This document shows positions 6,274 to 6,695 of a DNA stretch of 6,695 nucleotides, piece by piece (the first letter of the stretch is position 1; each line of letters begins with the position of its first letter). A program made the translations under genes and the position numbers. The DNA is from Acetobacteraceae bacterium. Lineage in GTDB: Bacteria > Pseudomonadota > Alphaproteobacteria > Acetobacterales > Acetobacteraceae. The stretch is taken from the NCBI GenBank assembly GCA_003164305.1, contig PLSZ01000097.1, positions 1-6,695 of the forward strand. Reading direction: 5' to 3'. Below the pieces are notes generated by a model. The model worked only from the letters and a program-made list of their open reading frames with translations, did not search any database and was not told where the DNA came from.

Positions 6274-6306
6274 GGCGTCCTCTCCGAACCACGATGGCCG
6301 GCCTGC

Positions 6307-6480
6307 TTACCACACGGTGGGTACACCGTACCCGGCGATCATTCGGTCATTGGTAACGATGACCAGGTTGTTCGTCAGAGCGGCCGCGATCAGCATCCGG
6401 TCCATCGGGTCCTTATGAAAATCAGGAAGTCCCGTTGCTCGCTCACAATCCTCCCATGAGAGCGGCAACGTGCGATAACC
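6307..6480 (-). pseudogene. C-terminal remnant of a PIN-domain toxin (VapC-like)
   Basis: Reading the minus strand from about 6480 to the TAA at 6307-6309 gives 57 codons with no start codon at the proper place. The translation is unmistakably the end of a PIN-domain ribonuclease toxin: GYRTLPLSW, then LPDFHKDPMDRMLIAAAL, then LVIVTNDRMIAGYGVPTVW. The HxDPxDR motif and TxDR supply two of the acidic active-site residues. The N-terminal half, which should carry the first aspartate and the following glutamate, is absent. Intact toxins of this type have about 125-135 residues. The remnant overlaps the antitoxin frame in a different register and cannot make a functional nuclease. Its stop codon is 33 bp upstream of the racemase-family gene. 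Confidence 0.8.
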
Positions 6481-6608
6481 GCGACCGGCTTGCCGTGGCG
6501 GGTGATCGTGATCTCGGCGCCAGCCTCGGCCTCTGTGATCAGAGCGGACAAATGGGCCTTGGCTTCAGCAAGCGTGACTGCTTTGTTTATGACCAGAAAA
6601 TTGGTCAT
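6390..6608 (-). pseudogene. Phd/YefM-type antitoxin, N-terminal part intact, C-terminus replaced by out-of-frame toxin sequence
   Basis: The open frame has 72 codons from ATG 6608 to TGA 6390-6392. Residues 1-45 are a textbook prevent-host-death antitoxin DNA-binding domain: TLAEAKAHLSALI (12-24), EAG (28-30), EITITRHGKPVAVI (32-45). In intact proteins a toxin-binding tail follows. Here residues from about 46 onward (RCRSHGRIVSEQRDF...) read through the toxin remnant in the wrong frame. The DNA-binding half could still fold and bind its operator, but toxin neutralisation should be lost, and there is no toxin left to neutralise. No convincing ribosome binding site precedes the ATG. It could be an expressed orphan repressor-like protein or simply decaying sequence. 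Confidence 0.75.
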
Positions 6609-6631
6609 ATGCCCGCGGACGTCAAGCCAAA

Positions 6632-6650
6632 ACCGCCGCTCCTCGGCGGT
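6632..6650 (-). terminator. Terminator-like hairpin with short T-tract upstream of the antitoxin
   Basis: On the minus strand ACCGCCG, a 5-nt loop AGGAG, and CGGCGGT form a perfect 7-bp stem continuing into TTTT (the first T is the last stem base) and then GG. It could end a gene lying right of the window, or form a hairpin at the very 5' end of the antitoxin transcript. The loop is Shine-Dalgarno-like but lies about 30 nt from the ATG, too far to serve it. Confidence 0.4.
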
Positions 6651-6678
6651 ATTTGATTTGGCACATGTGCCAGGGCAA
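6651..6678 (-). promoter_or_regulatory. Candidate promoter with embedded palindromic operator for the toxin-antitoxin remnant
   Basis: On the minus strand TTGCCC (6678-6673) and TCAAAT (6656-6651) each match four of six sigma-70 consensus bases with a 16-bp spacer. The spacer contains the perfect 14-bp palindrome TGGCACATGTGCCA (6659-6672). Toxin-antitoxin modules are typically autorepressed by antitoxin binding to palindromes over their own promoter. The layout fits that, but it is a visual prediction. Confidence 0.4.
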
Positions 6679-6695
6679 TCGCTTGAATTGGGATT

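Noticed and set aside
5473..6459. Long plus-strand open frame (328 codons) opposite the racemase-family gene
   Set aside because: No recognisable motifs, while the minus strand has the complete enolase-superfamily active site. It also runs into the toxin-antitoxin remnant.
6659..6678. TGGCAC read as the -24 half of a sigma-54 promoter
   Set aside because: Neither strand has TTGCA or a GC pair at the required spacing; the sequence is better explained as a palindrome.

Overview
The window looks like ordinary chromosome of a high-GC alphaproteobacterium. A member of the Rhodospirillales/Acetobacteraceae is my best guess, from the overall GC, the maoC-ribF pairing and the protein flavour. This taxonomic call is an inference that I could not test by search.

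Layout, left to right. (1) 2-67: the last codons of a plus-strand protein, probably a membrane protein. (2) 218-1348, minus strand: a complete M20-family zinc carboxypeptidase. (3) 1349-1575: a 227-bp divergent gap with a 13-bp tandem repeat. (4) 1576-4320, plus strand: a compact four-gene unit made of a MaoC-type hydratase, RibF (riboflavin kinase/FAD synthetase, translationally coupled through TGATG), an alpha/beta hydrolase with cysteine in place of the nucleophilic serine, and a calcineurin-like phosphoesterase that starts at TTG. A hairpin at 4340-4364 probably terminates the unit. (5) 4422-5027, plus strand: a 201-residue protein of lower GC with no obvious family at first reading. Its Thr-Cys-His arrangement has the spacing of the catalytic triad of the chemoreceptor deamidase CheD, yet no chemotaxis gene is nearby. 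(6) 5125-6273, minus strand: an enolase-superfamily enzyme of the mandelate racemase subgroup with every metal and catalytic residue in place. (7) 6307-6608, minus strand: the wreck of a type II toxin-antitoxin module. The N-terminal half of a Phd/YefM-type antitoxin runs directly, out of frame, into the C-terminal part of a PIN-domain (VapC-like) toxin, so the middle of the module has been deleted. A 14-bp palindrome and a promoter-like sequence upstream (6651-6678) may be the surviving operator/promoter.

How the genes relate: the 1576-4320 unit mixes one housekeeping function (FMN/FAD synthesis) with three small hydrolytic or hydratase enzymes of unassigned substrate. The M20 peptidase and the racemase-family enzyme are separate catabolic-type genes. 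The CheD-like gene and the broken toxin-antitoxin module are the accessory elements, and the CheD-like gene is the best candidate for something undescribed. No RNA genes, CRISPR arrays, insertion sequences or intact mobile elements were seen, and no gap exceeds 300 bp.
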